A stretch of 48,265 nucleotides of DNA from Pseudomonadota bacterium (lineage in GTDB: Bacteria > Tectomicrobia > Entotheonellia > Entotheonellales > Entotheonellaceae), in assembly GCA_005777235.1 (NCBI GenBank), contig SXND01000105.1, positions 1-48,265 of the forward strand, read 5' to 3'. Position 1 is the stretch's first letter; the number at the start of each line of letters is the position of its first letter. The position numbers and the translations under genes were made by a program. The notes under the pieces are model-generated. The model saw only the letters and a list, made by a program, of their open reading frames with translations, was not told where the DNA came from and did not search any database. Positions 26,128-35,279 of the stretch are shown here, one piece after another.

Positions 26128-26860
26128 GGTCCAGCTCCTGACGAATGACACGGACGAGTTCCCCCTCGGATTGCCCCCCCGCGACGCGATAGTCGTTAAT
26201 GAAGAGCGTCGGCGTATTCTGCACACGCAGTTGCTGCCCCGCGGCTTTATCCGCTTTGACGCGCTCCTGCATCCGGCCACTGTCTATGCAGCTCTTGAGG
26301 GCCACCACATCCAGGTTGACATCCTTGGCAAAATCACTCAGACGTTCCAGCGGTGCCGGTAAGCGGTGCCACAGTTCTTGACGCCGATAGAGCATGGCGT
26401 GGAACTCCCAAAACTTGCCTTGCTCACCAGCGCACCAGGCTGCCTGCGTCGCCACCTCGCTGATGGCATTCAACGCATACGGATACGCCACGAGCTGGAC
26501 CTGCCCCTGCACGTCAGGATGCTGCAGCGCACGCTCCAATGGTTCCTGGAGCGTCTTGCAATGTGGTCACGTATAGTCACTGAATTCTTTAATCACCACG
26601 GGGGCACCGGCGGTCCCACGCATGTAATGTTTCTCGACGGTGCCCGGGGCCTGTAGGGCCAGCGTCGTAGGCTGGTTATAGCGCATGCGAATGCCAACGC
26701 CAAGGACGGCGGCCAGGATCGCCCCCCCCAAGACCACTTTCAGGCGCCAGCGTGCCGCTGGGGGCTGGCGTGCTGGCGCTGGCGCTGGCGCAGATGGGGC
26801 AGACGGAGCACGCGGACGGACGACGCGGGTACGGGTGCGCGCTTTTGATTTCTTCGGCAT
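26105..26860 (-). CDS. DsbA-like thiol oxidoreductase, probable selenoprotein (Sec98-Pro-His-Cys)
   Basis: Reading through one in-frame TGA (26569-26567) gives 251 residues. Order: basic Pro/Ala-rich cytoplasmic tail (1-40), one membrane helix (about 41-57), and a DsbA-type thioredoxin fold in the periplasm (from about 75). KEFSDYT is followed by TGA, then P-H-C; in DsbA the same place reads C-P-H-C, so the stop replaces precisely the reactive first cysteine. The frame is open and conserved after the TGA to the end (AWCAGEQGKFWEFHAMLY, cis-Pro NTPTLFIND). A SECIS-like stem-loop follows (26531-26554), and the context UGAC is common for Sec. AGGAGA lies 6 nt before the ATG. Alternatives: a nonsense mutation or sequence error. 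sel genes are not in the window. Confidence 0.85.
26531..26554 (-). promoter_or_regulatory. Bacterial SECIS-like stem-loop
   Basis: In the mRNA a perfect 8-bp stem ACGCUCCA/UGGAGCGU encloses the 8-nt loop GGAACCAU. The stem begins 12 nt and the loop 20 nt after the UGA. Bacterial SECIS elements have an apical loop about 16-37 nt after the UGA with a G in the first two loop positions; both rules are met. It lies wholly inside the coding region, as in other bacteria. Confidence 0.8.
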
Positions 26861-26902
26861 GATGCTCTCCTGAGTGAATCATGGGTGGCATGCTCTGGCA
26901 AC

Positions 26903-26930
26903 ACTATACGGCATTCCGCGCGGTGTGCAA
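26903..26930 (-). promoter_or_regulatory. Promoter of the selenoprotein-MauE operon
   Basis: Minus strand TTGCAC (26930-26925), 16-nt spacer, TATAGT (26908-26903). The start would be near 26896, giving a leader of about 36 nt. It lies in the 137-nt gap after the LysR gene. Confidence 0.5.
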
Positions 26931-26997
26931 TGGTTTGACCTCGGCGCGTAGCGCGGCAAGGCCACCCGGGCTGATAGCTCGTATGGAAACAATCGAT

Positions 26998-27888
26998 CTA
27001 GAGTGGGGTGCGGACGGCGTCTTCCAGTAAAGCAATCAGATTCCGAGCGGACTGCGGGAGGTAACGATTGCGGTGCCACACCACCCCGACCTCACGCCGC
27101 AGCCGCGGTTCAATGATTTCGACGCTCACCGGCCCATCCGCCCGGGTATGGCGGGCGATAAAACGCGGGATAAACGTGATGCCCACTCCAGCTGCCACCA
27201 GGCCTAAAATAGTCTCGCGATCCTCACTTTCAAAGGAGATGCGTGGCTCAAACCCCACCTGACGACAGGCTTCGAGGAATTGCTCACGGCCACCAGCCCC
27301 TGGTGGATAGAGTACAAAGGGCTCCGCAGACAACTCCGCCAAGCGCACGATCCGTCGGGTCGCCAGCACATGGTCTTTGGGTACCACAAGTACAAATTCA
27401 TCATGCAGCAAGACGATACTTTGCAAATGGGGATCTTGCACAGGCAGCGCAATAATGCCAAAATCTACAAGACCCTGCTGCACCCATTCGAGGAGTTGCG
27501 CTTGGACAGACTCCCTGAGTTGTACTTCCACCCCTGGATAGCGCCGTTGAAACGTCGCGAGGGCCCGCGGCAGCAGATAGGCTGCAATCGACGGCAGCGC
27601 GGCCAGGCGACACCGTCCACGAGAACCGCCCGCCATCTCAGTCATCTCAATCCGCGCATTATCCACTTGGGCGAGAATACGCTCGACATGGGTCAGGAAG
27701 ACTTGGCCAGCATTGGTTAAACGCACAAAACGTCCCGAGCGATCAAACAACGTGACGCCACACTCATCTTCGAGGACTTTTATTTGTTGACTGACCGCTG
27801 ATTGTGTGAGATGAAGATGCATAGCCGCTGCAGTAAAACTCGCGTGGGCGGCGACTTCTTTGAAGGCAAGCAGTTGACGGAGTTCCAC
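26998..27888 (-). CDS. LysR-family transcriptional regulator
   Basis: 296 residues from the GTG at 27888, better spaced from AAGG than a GTG two codons earlier. N-terminal winged helix-turn-helix (LRQLLAFKEVAAHASFTAAAMHLHLTQSAVSQQIKVLEDECGVTLFDR), then a two-lobe effector domain (about 90-290). Binds DNA and responds to an unknown small ligand. It is divergent from the large repeat-protein gene (a likely shared regulatory region at 27889-28041) and upstream of the selenoprotein gene. Which of them it controls is unknown. Confidence 0.93.
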   Translation of the reverse strand: MELRQLLAFKEVAAHASFTAAAMHLHLTQSAVSQQIKVLEDECGVTLFDRSGRFVRLTNAGQVFLTHVERILAQVDNARIEMTEMAGGSRGRCRLAALPSIAAYLLPRALATFQRRYPGVEVQLRESVQAQLLEWVQQGLVDFGIIALPVQDPHLQSIVLLHDEFVLVVPKDHVLATRRIVRLAELSAEPFVLYPPGAGGREQFLEACRQVGFEPRISFESEDRETILGLVAAGVGITFIPRFIARHTRADGPVSVEIIEPRLRREVGVVWHRNRYLPQSARNLIALLEDAVRTPL

Positions 27889-27921
27889 GGGCACCCTTTC
27901 TGGTCAACAGATAGAATAATA

Positions 27922-27950
27922 GCGACATTAAAACAATTCATTTCTATAAT
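27922..27950 (+). promoter_or_regulatory. Candidate promoter of the large repeat protein
   Basis: GCGACA, 17-nt spacer, perfect TATAAT (27945-27950). The surroundings are strikingly A+T-rich compared with the genes. A LysR-type operator is expected in the same interval, but no single T-N11-A site stands out. Confidence 0.4.
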
Positions 27951-28041
27951 GCCAAGGTCAGATTTACGATGCGCTTGACACGCCGGGAACATTTTTATCC
28001 TCTCCCATACCATGCGAGAGTAATGGAGATACGCCCTATCT

Positions 28042-31000
28042 ATGCAGCCAGTCATTGAGCAGGCCACGCACGCCCTGCAACTTGGACGTTTTGAAACCGC
28101 CAAAACTTTAGCTTCTGGTGCACTTATAGAGACCGATATCACCGATACCCGGTTGCCGTTGCTGGAAGTGCTTGCCCAAGCGCAAGCCGGATTACAAGAG
28201 CACGACGCGGCCGCGGGGGCCTGGCGGGATGCTTATCGGCAGGCCACGGAACCCGACGAGAAAACGCGTCTCTTTGAGCAAGCCCGCCAAGCCATCCGCG
28301 ATCAGCAAGACTATCCAATGCTCTTACAGCTGGCGCAGGACCATCTTCCCCATAGTCGTACCCCTCAGGAGCAAGCCGCCTGTATGTTGGCGGCAGGCGA
28401 AGCGCTCGTCCAGCTGCACCGCTCTCCCGAAGCGCGGCAGCAGTACCTTGAACCGGCCCTCGAACTCGCCGGGGTGACTCCAGAGACGCGTCTGCATCTG
28501 TGGCATTTTCTCGGCCTGGCGCATCTCGCTGAAGAGACCTTTACGGAAGCGGCGACCGCCTTCCGGCAGTCCGCGGATCTGGCCTTGGGACAGCATTTTG
28601 CCAGCTCGGCTCCACATCAGGCGACGCAACGGACACAATTGCACCATCTGCGCAATTCTGCACGCTTTTATGAGGGTGTGATCCATCTTATCTATCAACG
28701 TCCCGAGCAGGCTATCCAGTCGTTTCACGAATTACAACGCCCGCTGACCCCTGCTGGGGCCCTGAACATGGCGCTGTTTCACGGCCTGGCGTACCGCATG
28801 GTGCAACAGCCGGACGCGGCCGCCCGGACCCTGCAGATCCTGACGCGCGCTGCCACCGCCTCCGAAACCCTGCGTGGCCCCGCGGCAGTCGTCCGTGCGG
28901 GGATTGCCGCGCTGCAAGATCCGCCCGCTACACTCGGCGAGCCGTTTGAGGCGGCCCTCGAAGCGCCCTTGCAGGCCCGAACCTCCTGGGAGCCGTCATG
29001 GCTCGCCATGCTCTATCGTGAACTCGGGTTCACCTTCCAGCGCTTGAGTTGTCGTGACGCCGCTGTGGTGTGTTACGAAGAGGGTCTGAAAGCGGTCATC
29101 CAACGTAGCGGCGTCTGGCCAGAAGGCGAACAACATGAGGAGCTGCACGGGGCAAGCCTCCTGGCAACGTTGGCCGATTTCCCGCTGACCACGTGGTCAG
29201 CTGTGGCGCAGAGTGAGATTGGGCAGTTACTCCAAGGCCTGGCCTGGCTCTTTGTCCAGACTCAGGCACGCGCCCTGGCTGACCAGGCGTGGACCTTGGC
29301 CTTACGCGTGGCCACCACGCCCGAGCAAGTCGTGGTCATCTGGTGTCAGCGCGGCTGGGGCCAGGTGATGACTGCGCAGGCGCAGGCGGAGCCGAGTCGA
29401 ACGCTGGCCGAGCTGACGGCGGGATTACAAGCCGCCCAAGCCCAGTGTCCCGAGAGTACGGTCGGGCGAGTCGCTGAGGGGATCGTTGCCCTGCTCCACG
29501 GACAAGCGGACCAAGCACGGGCGCTGTTTACGCAGGGGTTCCAGGTGCCAGCCTTCCCAGAGCTGCACATCCTCTGTGTCGCCGCCTGGTTCTGGGCCCA
29601 TATGGGGAACAACACGCTCGCCCAAGCCTTGGCGGGTGCGCCGGGCTCTCTCCCCTGGCAAACCCCCACGGTGCTGGCACGGGCCTTAGAAGTCGTGATG
29701 ACTATACCAGAGCCAGCAACGGCTGGTCTGCCCTGGCTGGCAGGGTTACTGACGCAGCATCCAGCCCCTACCTTCGACGCGCTGCGCCTGTTGTGTCGTC
29801 CTGGGTATCTCCCGCAGCTCCAGTATACGGAGATCCTTACCGAGCTGCAGCAGCTGTGCCTACAGCTCACCAACACCGCCGTGAGCGACCAGATTGTGGT
29901 TTTACTGGGTGGCACGGCTTTAGTCGAACGGATTGAGATGCTGCTGGCGACGCTTGACCAACACTTGACGACCGCAGCGGCCTCTCCGGCGCCGGCCAAG
30001 CGGCCGAGTGGCAAACAGCGTCCGGGGCGTAGTGCAGCGCCGGCAGCGCACATCACCACGGACACGGCGCATGTCCTGCAGTTGCTCACGCTGTGGCACA
30101 ATACTCCCCAAGCGCTTGATAGCCATGTGCCAGAGCGCATCCTCGGTTGGCTACGGCACTATAGCCAACTCTCCACCAACGCTCCTGAGGTGGTGGGGGC
30201 GCTCCTGGGTCTCTTCCGTCAATGCCCTGGGGCCACGGAGCTCATTCCCACGCTGCTCGAACAGGTGACGTTGTCACGCCGTCAGCGCCAAGCCATGGAA
30301 GTGGCCTTGCTCACCCCTATCGAGGGCGCGGCATCGACCCCGACCCTCTTTGCCTGGGAAGATTTGCAATCCGCCTCGCTCGGACGCATTTTGGAAGCCC
30401 TGGGGGACTTGCAGCGTCCGGTAGGCCCGGCGTTCGAGTCGGTGCTCGCCGCACGTGGGCACTATCTCTCTGCGCTCGTGTTTATGCGCTTGCAACGACT
30501 GCCGCGTGCCATCGCCAGCTTGCAGGCCTGTCTCCAGAATCAGCCGGAGCATCCGCTGGCGCATTATATGCTGGCGCAGCTCCTCCAGAGGCCAGCGCAA
30601 CAGGAGAGCGCCCTCCAGCATATGCGGCACGCCTGGCACGGTTTGCAGGCCCTGGCCGTCCCCCCGCATGTGCTGCATCTTGAAGTGCTCAACCACCTGA
30701 TGCGGTTGCTCGAAGCCACCCAGCAGCAGGCACAGCTCCCAGAATGGTTGACGGCGTTTGAGGACGCCATGGCCGCCGTCCGGAAGATGCCCCTCAGCTC
30801 TGAGCACCAGCAACAGGTGCGGGCGGCAGAAGGCGTGTACGCCCTCCGGCACGCCACGTACCTGGCCCTGACCGCGCCCTTGGCCGGCACCGGCGTCACC
30901 ACGAGTGCGGCGTCACAGCAACTGGCCTACCTCGCCCAGGCCAGCACCAGTGGGACACCAGACACGCGGCACAGCGCTCTGCATCGCCAGGCTGAGCTGC

Positions 31001-32445
31001 TGGCACGACTGTATCGCTATGACGAGGCACGAGCGGTCTACACCGACCTCCGGCAGCACTGGCCGGATGATCAACGGGCGCAGCAGCGTCTCGCGCTGCT
31101 CACGGCTCTCCACAGCCCAGTGGCCGATCCGGCCGCGACAGATCAGCGGCTGGCCGAGGCGCTTGCCCTGGCGTGTGCCGAGGTCGAGACGTTCACTTCG
31201 TTCGCATCTGTGACGCCCGAGCAGGTGCTCGCATGGCTGCCGCAAGCGCCTGGGCAGACCGCGTACGTGCTGGAACTGGTGGATATTCTGACCCTCTATG
31301 GCTGTGTGGCCGTGCAGCGTCACGAGTGGCAGCAGGCCCTCCAAGTCTTACTGCCCCTCTATACGTTCCACGCCCAGCCGCGGCAAGTGTATTATTTAGC
31401 GATAGCGTACTATGCCCGGAGTCAACAGGCTCCAACAGGGAGCGAAGCCCTCCAGGCAAGCGAACGGGCCTTACGGTATGCGGAGGAAGCATTGCAGGCG
31501 GCGCCCACGCTCGCGGAAGCCGGGGAGTTGGTGCAGCAGATTACCGCCCACCGACAGATGTTGACAACACGGCAGCAGCAGGAACAAGGGCGTACAGCCT
31601 ATCGGCAGCGTATTTGCCATTTGTTCGGACAGCATGGGGTGCCCATCCAGGCCTCCGCGGTACCGGGAGCGGCCGATGCACCCTGGGTGGTGATCCAGGA
31701 GACGGCGGATCTCGACGACACCAGCGGGAAGCTAGTGACCACGGTGCACTTGGCGTTCAATAGCCAAGCCATGGGTGATGAGCCTCGGCCAGATGACCCA
31801 GAAGTGATCCTCTATGCCCAGCATCAGCGGGACAAGCAGCGTGTGGTCGATGTGCATGGGATCGAAGCCTTACCATGGCCACATACCGCGTATGAAGGAC
31901 GCACAGATTTTGCTGTCATCTTTCCTGAACGCCTCGGCCTCAATCGCGATATCTTGTTTGTGGCGTTTGCCGATCTCCACGCCTTGCTACGCTATGCCAA
32001 GGTGTTACAGGCGATGCTCCAGGACCTCACCCCGGCGTCTGACCCCACGGCCACGCCAACGGCTGCCTGTCTTGCGGCTGCGGCACGCTACTTGACCGTG
32101 GTGCCCCTGTTACGCCAACGTCTCCAAATCCTTGCTGCGGCAGCGCCTTCCAGAGCGGTCCAACGCCAGATCAACGGGGTCTGCGAGACGTTCGATATCG
32201 GCATGACGCCCGAGACCTTCCAGCACTGCATGGCCTTTGGGGATGCCTATACCTATTTCCATGCAATTGGTGACACCATGCGGGTGCATCTCGAAACGCC
32301 CTCGACCGAACGTGTTGACGTCCAACAACATGAAGAACGCCAACCCACGCGCCAAGCGCGGCGGAAGCGGCGGCCCAGTAAGGACCGCTGGGGGGAAGGC
32401 GAACCGGAGCGACACCGCGAGAGCTATATCTCGGATACCCCATGA
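28042..32445 (+). CDS. Giant tetratricopeptide/alpha-solenoid repeat protein
   Basis: 1467 residues, without signal peptide or membrane helix, so probably cytoplasmic. Nearly the whole length is Ala/Leu/Gln-rich helix pairs of TPR type (for instance HYLSALVFMRLQRLPRAIASLQACLQNQPEHPLAHYMLAQLLQ near 810-855 and LYRYDEARAVYTDLRQHWPDDQRAQQRLALL near 990-1020). From about 1210 a non-repeat domain with beta-strands follows (WVVIQETADLDDTSGKLVTTVHLAFNS...DVHGIEALPW...FAVIFPERLGLNRDILFVAF), and the last 40 residues are very basic. I do not recognise the C-terminal domain. TPR proteins usually act as scaffolds; the partner is unknown. Confidence 0.8.
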   Translation: MQPVIEQATHALQLGRFETAKTLASGALIETDITDTRLPLLEVLAQAQAGLQEHDAAAGAWRDAYRQATEPDEKTRLFEQARQAIRDQQDYPMLLQLAQDHLPHSRTPQEQAACMLAAGEALVQLHRSPEARQQYLEPALELAGVTPETRLHLWHFLGLAHLAEETFTEAATAFRQSADLALGQHFASSAPHQATQRTQLHHLRNSARFYEGVIHLIYQRPEQAIQSFHELQRPLTPAGALNMALFHGLAYRMVQQPDAAARTLQILTRAATASETLRGPAAVVRAGIAALQDPPATLGEPFEAALEAPLQARTSWEPSWLAMLYRELGFTFQRLSCRDAAVVCYEEGLKAVIQRSGVWPEGEQHEELHGASLLATLADFPLTTWSAVAQSEIGQLLQGLAWLFVQTQARALADQAWTLALRVATTPEQVVVIWCQRGWGQVMTAQAQAEPSRTLAELTAGLQAAQAQCPESTVGRVAEGIVALLHGQADQARALFTQGFQVPAFPELHILCVAAWFWAHMGNNTLAQALAGAPGSLPWQTPTVLARALEVVMTIPEPATAGLPWLAGLLTQHPAPTFDALRLLCRPGYLPQLQYTEILTELQQLCLQLTNTAVSDQIVVLLGGTALVERIEMLLATLDQHLTTAAASPAPAKRPSGKQRPGRSAAPAAHITTDTAHVLQLLTLWHNTPQALDSHVPERILGWLRHYSQLSTNAPEVVGALLGLFRQCPGATELIPTLLEQVTLSRRQRQAMEVALLTPIEGAASTPTLFAWEDLQSASLGRILEALGDLQRPVGPAFESVLAARGHYLSALVFMRLQRLPRAIASLQACLQNQPEHPLAHYMLAQLLQRPAQQESALQHMRHAWHGLQALAVPPHVLHLEVLNHLMRLLEATQQQAQLPEWLTAFEDAMAAVRKMPLSSEHQQQVRAAEGVYALRHATYLALTAPLAGTGVTTSAASQQLAYLAQASTSGTPDTRHSALHRQAELLARLYRYDEARAVYTDLRQHWPDDQRAQQRLALLTALHSPVADPAATDQRLAEALALACAEVETFTSFASVTPEQVLAWLPQAPGQTAYVLELVDILTLYGCVAVQRHEWQQALQVLLPLYTFHAQPRQVYYLAIAYYARSQQAPTGSEALQASERALRYAEEALQAAPTLAEAGELVQQITAHRQMLTTRQQQEQGRTAYRQRICHLFGQHGVPIQASAVPGAADAPWVVIQETADLDDTSGKLVTTVHLAFNSQAMGDEPRPDDPEVILYAQHQRDKQRVVDVHGIEALPWPHTAYEGRTDFAVIFPERLGLNRDILFVAFADLHALLRYAKVLQAMLQDLTPASDPTATPTAACLAAAARYLTVVPLLRQRLQILAAAAPSRAVQRQINGVCETFDIGMTPETFQHCMAFGDAYTYFHAIGDTMRVHLETPSTERVDVQQHEERQPTRQARRKRRPSKDRWGEGEPERHRESYISDTP

Positions 32446-32466
32446 CCGGCCGCTGCGGACAAGCCT

Positions 32467-33417
32467 TCACCCAAGCTTGGGTGTGTTGAGGTCTGCCGCG
32501 GTGGCGACCTCAACGCGATTACGCCCAAGACGTTTGGCACGGTACAACGCGATATCCGCAGCAGCAATGAGTGTCTGCACCTCTTGGCTTACGCCACTGG
32601 TGACGAGGCCAACGCTGAGGGTGATGGATACGGCAGCTTCTGCTAAATGGATGGGTTCCCGACGCACTGCCTCAATGAGACGTTCACCCAGCGCGCGCGC
32701 TCCCGTGGTATCACAGTTGGGAAGCACCACTAAAAATTCTTCTCCCCCATAGCGCCCAATGCTGTCATAAGGCCGCACGGCATCGCGCATACGGCGTGCC
32801 ACCTCACGTAGGACCACATCGCCTGCCAAATGGCCGTAGGTATCATTAATCAGCTTGAAATGATCGAGATCAGCGACCACAAGACTCACGGGCATGTCGT
32901 GGCTGACGCTCCGTCGCGACCGACATAGCTCTTGTTCGCATACTTCGAGCACCGCAGCCCGTGTACTCAACTGGGTGAGCGAATCCTTACAGGCCTCTGC
33001 TCGCATGACCTCGCGGGCGCGGACCAATTCATCTAATAAATCCAGGATACGTCGCCCGGCCCGGAGACGCATGCGTAACTCTTGGGCGTCGAACGGTTTG
33101 GTGAGATAATCGTCCGCACCCGCTTCTAAGCCCATCACCATATCGGTTTTCTGGCTCTTGGCTGTCAGCAGGATAATGTACACATAGGGTTGCAGTGGAT
33201 GCTGCTCTTGATTGCGCACATGCTTACAGACCTGTAATCCATCCATCCGGGGCATCATCCAATCGAGGATGGCCAATTGCGGGGCGTCGGGCTGCTGTAA
33301 AACGTCCCAGGCTGCCTGACCATCCGCACAGACGATAACCTGATAGCCCCATTTACGCAGCGTCACTTCGAGGAGACGGCGTGAGACGGGATTGTCTTCA
33401 GCGATGAGAATCTGCAT
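32467..33417 (-). CDS. Response-regulator diguanylate cyclase (REC-GGDEF)
   Basis: 316 residues. N-terminal receiver domain (1-120) with phosphate-accepting Asp52 (LDWMMPRMDG) and Lys107 (KPF); then a short helical linker and a GGDEF domain with active-site GGEEF (224-228). An RxxD inhibitory site (RPYD, 215-218) lies five residues before it, so product inhibition by c-di-GMP is expected. Makes c-di-GMP from GTP on phosphorylation, WspR/PleD-like. AAGGAG lies 6 nt before the ATG. No histidine kinase gene is adjacent. Confidence 0.95.
   Translation of the reverse strand: MQILIAEDNPVSRRLLEVTLRKWGYQVIVCADGQAAWDVLQQPDAPQLAILDWMMPRMDGLQVCKHVRNQEQHPLQPYVYIILLTAKSQKTDMVMGLEAGADDYLTKPFDAQELRMRLRAGRRILDLLDELVRAREVMRAEACKDSLTQLSTRAAVLEVCEQELCRSRRSVSHDMPVSLVVADLDHFKLINDTYGHLAGDVVLREVARRMRDAVRPYDSIGRYGGEEFLVVLPNCDTTGARALGERLIEAVRREPIHLAEAAVSITLSVGLVTSGVSQEVQTLIAAADIALYRAKRLGRNRVEVATAADLNTPKLG
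32468..32483. repeat. 16-bp perfect palindrome between convergent genes
   Basis: CACCCAAGCTTGGGTG is its own reverse complement. It covers the end of the diguanylate cyclase gene, including its stop codon, 22 nt past the stop of the repeat protein. It could form a hairpin that ends both transcripts, but no T-run follows on either side. Confidence 0.5.
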
Positions 33418-33658
33418 CCAGGCTCCTTCACGTCTCTACCTGGGCGAGCACCAGTATACTGCCATACCCATAGCACATCACAACGATGCAGCCGTATTGT
33501 ACGATTGTCTGGATCTTGTGTCACTCAGAGAATTGTACGCGCCTCGGAGCCGAGGCTGCCTGGTGTTGTACGTCGTAGGCATAGACAGACGAGCGGAGAT
33601 TTGCGACAATGCACACGACAGAGGCTAGGGGGAGGGACGTGCACATGGGGAGGGCGGT

Positions 33659-33976
33659 ATGGAGGCGAAACAGATCTGCAGCCACAAGGCTTTTCACGCA
33701 CAAAAGATGCACAAAGTGAATCTGTTCGAGACCGAGCGCATGTTTTGCGATCTGTACTGTTTTGAGCCCGGTCAAGAACAGAAAACGCATGCACATGCCG
33801 GCGCCGATAAAATCTACTATGTGTTGGAAGGGTGCGGCACCTTTCACATTGGTGGGGACAGCCAAGAGCTCGGCGCGCAGACCATGGTCTTGGCACCAGC
33901 CGACGTGGAACACGGGGTAGTCAATACGAGCGATGAGCGTCTAGTATTATTAGTATACATGGCTCCGAAGCCGTAG
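33659..33976 (+). CDS. Single-domain cupin protein
   Basis: 105 residues, one beta-barrel. The metal-binding cupin motifs are visible: KTHAHAGADKIYYVLEGCG (motif 1, with His and Glu ligands) and APADVEHGVVNTSDERLVLLVY (motif 2). Function could be enzymatic or ligand binding. GGGAGG precedes the ATG. It is followed after 42 nt by the M20 peptidase gene and may be in one transcript with it. Confidence 0.85.
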   Translation: MEAKQICSHKAFHAQKMHKVNLFETERMFCDLYCFEPGQEQKTHAHAGADKIYYVLEGCGTFHIGGDSQELGAQTMVLAPADVEHGVVNTSDERLVLLVYMAPKP

Positions 33977-34018
33977 GACGTCTCTGGGCAGTGGACGATG
34001 GTCAAGAGGAGTGCGCAC

Positions 34019-35194
34019 ATGGCGTTACAGGAACAGGCGTTGGCATATCTAGACGATGCGGCCCTGGTACAGCTGACCCGCGATCTGGTACAGATCCGTA
34101 GCATCAATCCCCCAGGAGATGAGGCGGCGGTCGCCACCTGCGTGGCGCAACGTCTCACACACGCGGGGATGTTTGCGGAGCTGGTGCCACACGAGGAAGC
34201 CGGACGGGCCAGCGTCGTCGGCGGCCTGCGCGGCAGTGGAGCCCGGCCAGCCCTGTTGTTCAGTGGGCACCTGGACACCGTCCCCGCAGGGGACAACTGG
34301 GAGCACGACATCCTGGCCGCCGACATCAGCGATGGCAAGATCTGGGGCCTCGGTACTACCGATATGAAAGCCGGCGTGGCCGCCATGCTTATGGCCATGG
34401 AGGCGATCCAGCGCACAGGCGTGGTGCTGCAAGGCGATTTGCTCTTTGCGGGCACCGCTGGGGAAGAAGTCGATTCCATGGGCGCGCAACGCCTCGTCCA
34501 GCAGCAGAAGCTCAGCAATGTGGGCTTTATGGTGATTGGTGAGCCGACGACCAATCGCGTGTTCACTGCAGAGAAAGGCGTACTCTGGCTCGAACTCTCC
34601 ACCAAAGGCCAAACGGCCCATGGGTCGATGCCGCATCTCGGCGTGAATGCCATTATGCACATGAGTACGCTCCTCCAAGCGTTGACTGCCGCCAAGATCC
34701 CCTACGAGAAGCATCCGCTCATGGGCGATTTTACTATGAATGTGGCGACCATTACTGGCGGCCTGAAGACCAATATCGTGCCCGATGCCTGCCGGGTGAC
34801 CATTGACACACGTACCGTTACCGGCCAGGATCATCAACAGATTCTCGATACGGTGCGGCAACTGATTGATCAGCTCTGCGCCACAGACCCTACGTTCCAT
34901 GCCGAGGTCCGCACCATCACCGAGCGCGTACCGCTCGACATTCCTTTGGATACCGCGTCAGTACAGACGTTCATCCGCGTGCGCGATCAGGTCACCGGTC
35001 AGACGTCCGTCCCGATGGCCGCGACGTATGCGACCGACGGTTCAGTGTTTGTGCCGGCCTATAACGCTCCGATGGTGATTTGTGGCCCTGGCTTACCGGA
35101 GAAAGCGCATCAGCCTAATGAATATGTCGATATTCACCGGCTGACGGAAGCGGCCCGGATTTATACGCTGGCGGCCCTCGAGCTGCTCACCTGA
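34019..35194 (+). CDS. M20-family metallopeptidase (ArgE/DapE/carboxypeptidase G2 type)
   Basis: 391 residues from the ATG at 34019, 7 nt after GAGGAG; another ATG 7 codons upstream has no such site. The two-zinc ligands are in place: [26 protein letters not shown] with the catalytic Glu-Glu pair, GEPT and KAHQPNEYV. The dimerisation domain lies in the middle (about 175-285). Removes an acyl or amino acid group; ArgE, DapE and succinyl-diaminopimelate-like activities cannot be separated by eye. It lies 85 nt before thrC. Confidence 0.9.
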   Translation: MALQEQALAYLDDAALVQLTRDLVQIRSINPPGDEAAVATCVAQRLTHAGMFAELVPHEEAGRASVVGGLRGSGARPALLFSGHLDTVPAGDNWEHDILAADISDGKIWGLGTTDMKAGVAAMLMAMEAIQRTGVVLQGDLLFAGTAGEEVDSMGAQRLVQQQKLSNVGFMVIGEPTTNRVFTAEKGVLWLELSTKGQTAHGSMPHLGVNAIMHMSTLLQALTAAKIPYEKHPLMGDFTMNVATITGGLKTNIVPDACRVTIDTRTVTGQDHQQILDTVRQLIDQLCATDPTFHAEVRTITERVPLDIPLDTASVQTFIRVRDQVTGQTSVPMAATYATDGSVFVPAYNAPMVICGPGLPEKAHQPNEYVDIHRLTEAARIYTLAALELLT

Positions 35195-35279
35195 GCCGTG
35201 CGTGGCTCCGTCACGAGATTTCCGCTCGCGCACTGCAAGGAGCGGGACCGACGCCATTTTTTGGACAAAGGATAAGGTC

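Noticed and set aside
26567..26569. TGA as an ordinary stop that makes a pseudogene of the DsbA-like gene
   Set aside because: The stop falls exactly on the catalytic cysteine, the downstream frame is intact, and a SECIS-like hairpin follows at the right distance. A chance mutation is not fully excluded.
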